Source: Bacillota bacterium (GTDB lineage Bacteria > Bacillota > Clostridia > Lachnospirales > Bianqueaceae). Taken from it: DNA of 64,000 nucleotides. The stretch is from NCBI GenBank assembly GCA_017442535.1, contig JAFRZL010000015.1, forward strand, positions 80,995 through 144,994, read 5' to 3'. The notes beneath the pieces were generated by a model, which worked only from the letters and a program-made list of their open reading frames with translations, did no database searches and was not told the DNA's origin. Position numbers and translations under genes: made by a program. Below, in pieces: positions 63,605 through 64,000 of the stretch; the first letter of the stretch is position 1; each line of letters begins with the position of its first letter.

Positions 63605-63717
63605 ATGATTATTCGTTGGTGTGCAGTTGAGGCGAAGACGTAGTTGTGATTATGTTAACTACATATGTAGAACCAAATCCTAAAAGATATTGTTCAATCA
63701 TATGACTGCAATTTCAG

Positions 63718-63763
63718 TCATATGCCTGCTATTGAGCCGCCGGCTTCGCCGTCAGCTCAATCT
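63718..63763. repeat. 46-nt repeat, copy 1
   Basis: Matches copy 2 (63952-63997) with a single difference. It contains ATTGAGC (63731-63737) pairing with GCTCAAT (63755-63761) around an inner GC-rich stem, so each copy folds into a hairpin. Confidence 0.9.
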
Positions 63764-63853
63764 ATCAGCAAGCCGTGCGGCACTTTTCTTATGCAAGCAT
63801 AAGAAAAGACCTTCGGGCTTGCTGATATTTCGCGTGCCTGTGGCACGCGAAAT
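63763..63853. repeat. Nested and stacked hairpins
   Basis: TATCAGCAAGCC (63763-63774) pairs with GGCTTGCTGATA (63816-63827) and encloses TTTTCTTATGC (63784-63794) pairing with GCATAAGAAAA (63797-63807). Directly after, ATTTCGCGTGCC (63827-63838) pairs with GGCACGCGAAAT (63842-63853). No coding sequence is supported anywhere from 63605 to 64000. Confidence 0.88.
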
Positions 63854-63951
63854 GGCATTTTAAAGTTGAATAATTGCTTTCTGCACTCGCGTGCCTTCGG
63901 CGCGCTCGTGTTCTTGCGCCCCTCATATGTGAGCCAAAAGGTATTATTGAA

Positions 63952-63997
63952 TCATACGCCTGCTATTGAGCCGCCGGCTTCGCCGTCAGCTCAATCT
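63952..63997. repeat. 46-nt repeat, copy 2
   Basis: Second copy of the 63718 repeat, same orientation, offset 234 nt. It reaches the window edge, so further copies may follow. Confidence 0.9.
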
Positions 63998-64000
63998 GCA

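Overview
The window looks like a chromosomal segment of a strictly anaerobic, sodium-using member of the Clostridia (Firmicutes, about 50% G+C by eye). Signs of this are strong AGGAGG ribosome binding sites with some TTG and GTG starts, a complete rnfCDGEAB operon, an F-type ATP synthase whose c subunit has a Na+-type site, an L21 leader, an L27 with an N-terminal extension beside its protease Prp, and radC-mreBCD synteny. No rRNA, phage module, insertion sequence or CRISPR array was seen.

Layout. 1-7.3 kb: end of an ABC exporter, an alpha/beta hydrolase, a THUMP RNA methyltransferase, an Mrp-type Fe-S carrier, a polysaccharide deacetylase and a HAD phosphatase, facing a MATE pump and tRNA-Thr(CGU). 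7.5-11.5 kb: uronate isomerase, a RluA-type pseudouridine synthase and a PepD-type dipeptidase. 12-17.3 kb: the Rnf operon behind a clear promoter and ended by a strong terminator. 17.4-25.3 kb: the cell-shape cluster radC-mreBCD-PBP2-rodA, ending in an MgsA-like protein that lacks catalytic residues. 25.3-32.4 kb: two radical-SAM-associated genes, then rplU-prp-rpmA, obgE, yhbY, nadD, yqeK and rsfS. 32.5-38.9 kb: a GPH symporter, a MATE pump, a lipoprotein gene flanked by two related palindromes, a TtcA-like protein, a tyrosine recombinase and a LysM protein (YneA-like) behind an excellent LexA-controlled promoter. 39.1-45.8 kb: the atp operon on the minus strand. 46-48 kb: lexA and a third MATE pump.

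48.1-57.4 kb is the accessory region of most interest: five tightly packed minus-strand genes. In transcription order they encode a repeat-rich wall-spanning surface protein, a membrane-anchored TIR-like protein without the catalytic Glu, a TIR-TM-TPR protein with the catalytic Glu, a multi-pass membrane protein with two Rossmann-like domains and a C-terminal RyR domain, and a K+ channel with the same Rossmann-Rossmann-RyR tail. I infer a signalling or defence system in which TIR-made NAD-derived nucleotides could control K+ flux. I cannot tell from sequence alone whether it has been described.

57.5-64 kb: a LUD-domain protein, a long-form PRPP synthetase, a membrane protein of unknown function, the tldD/tldE protease pair, and a right end made of stacked hairpins with a 46-nt direct repeat.

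How the parts fit: Rnf would build a Na+ gradient from ferredoxin/NAD+ redox chemistry, and the ATP synthase with its two-carboxylate rotor would use it. LexA probably controls itself and the YneA-like division inhibitor. The MreBCD-PBP2-RodA set elongates the cell wall.
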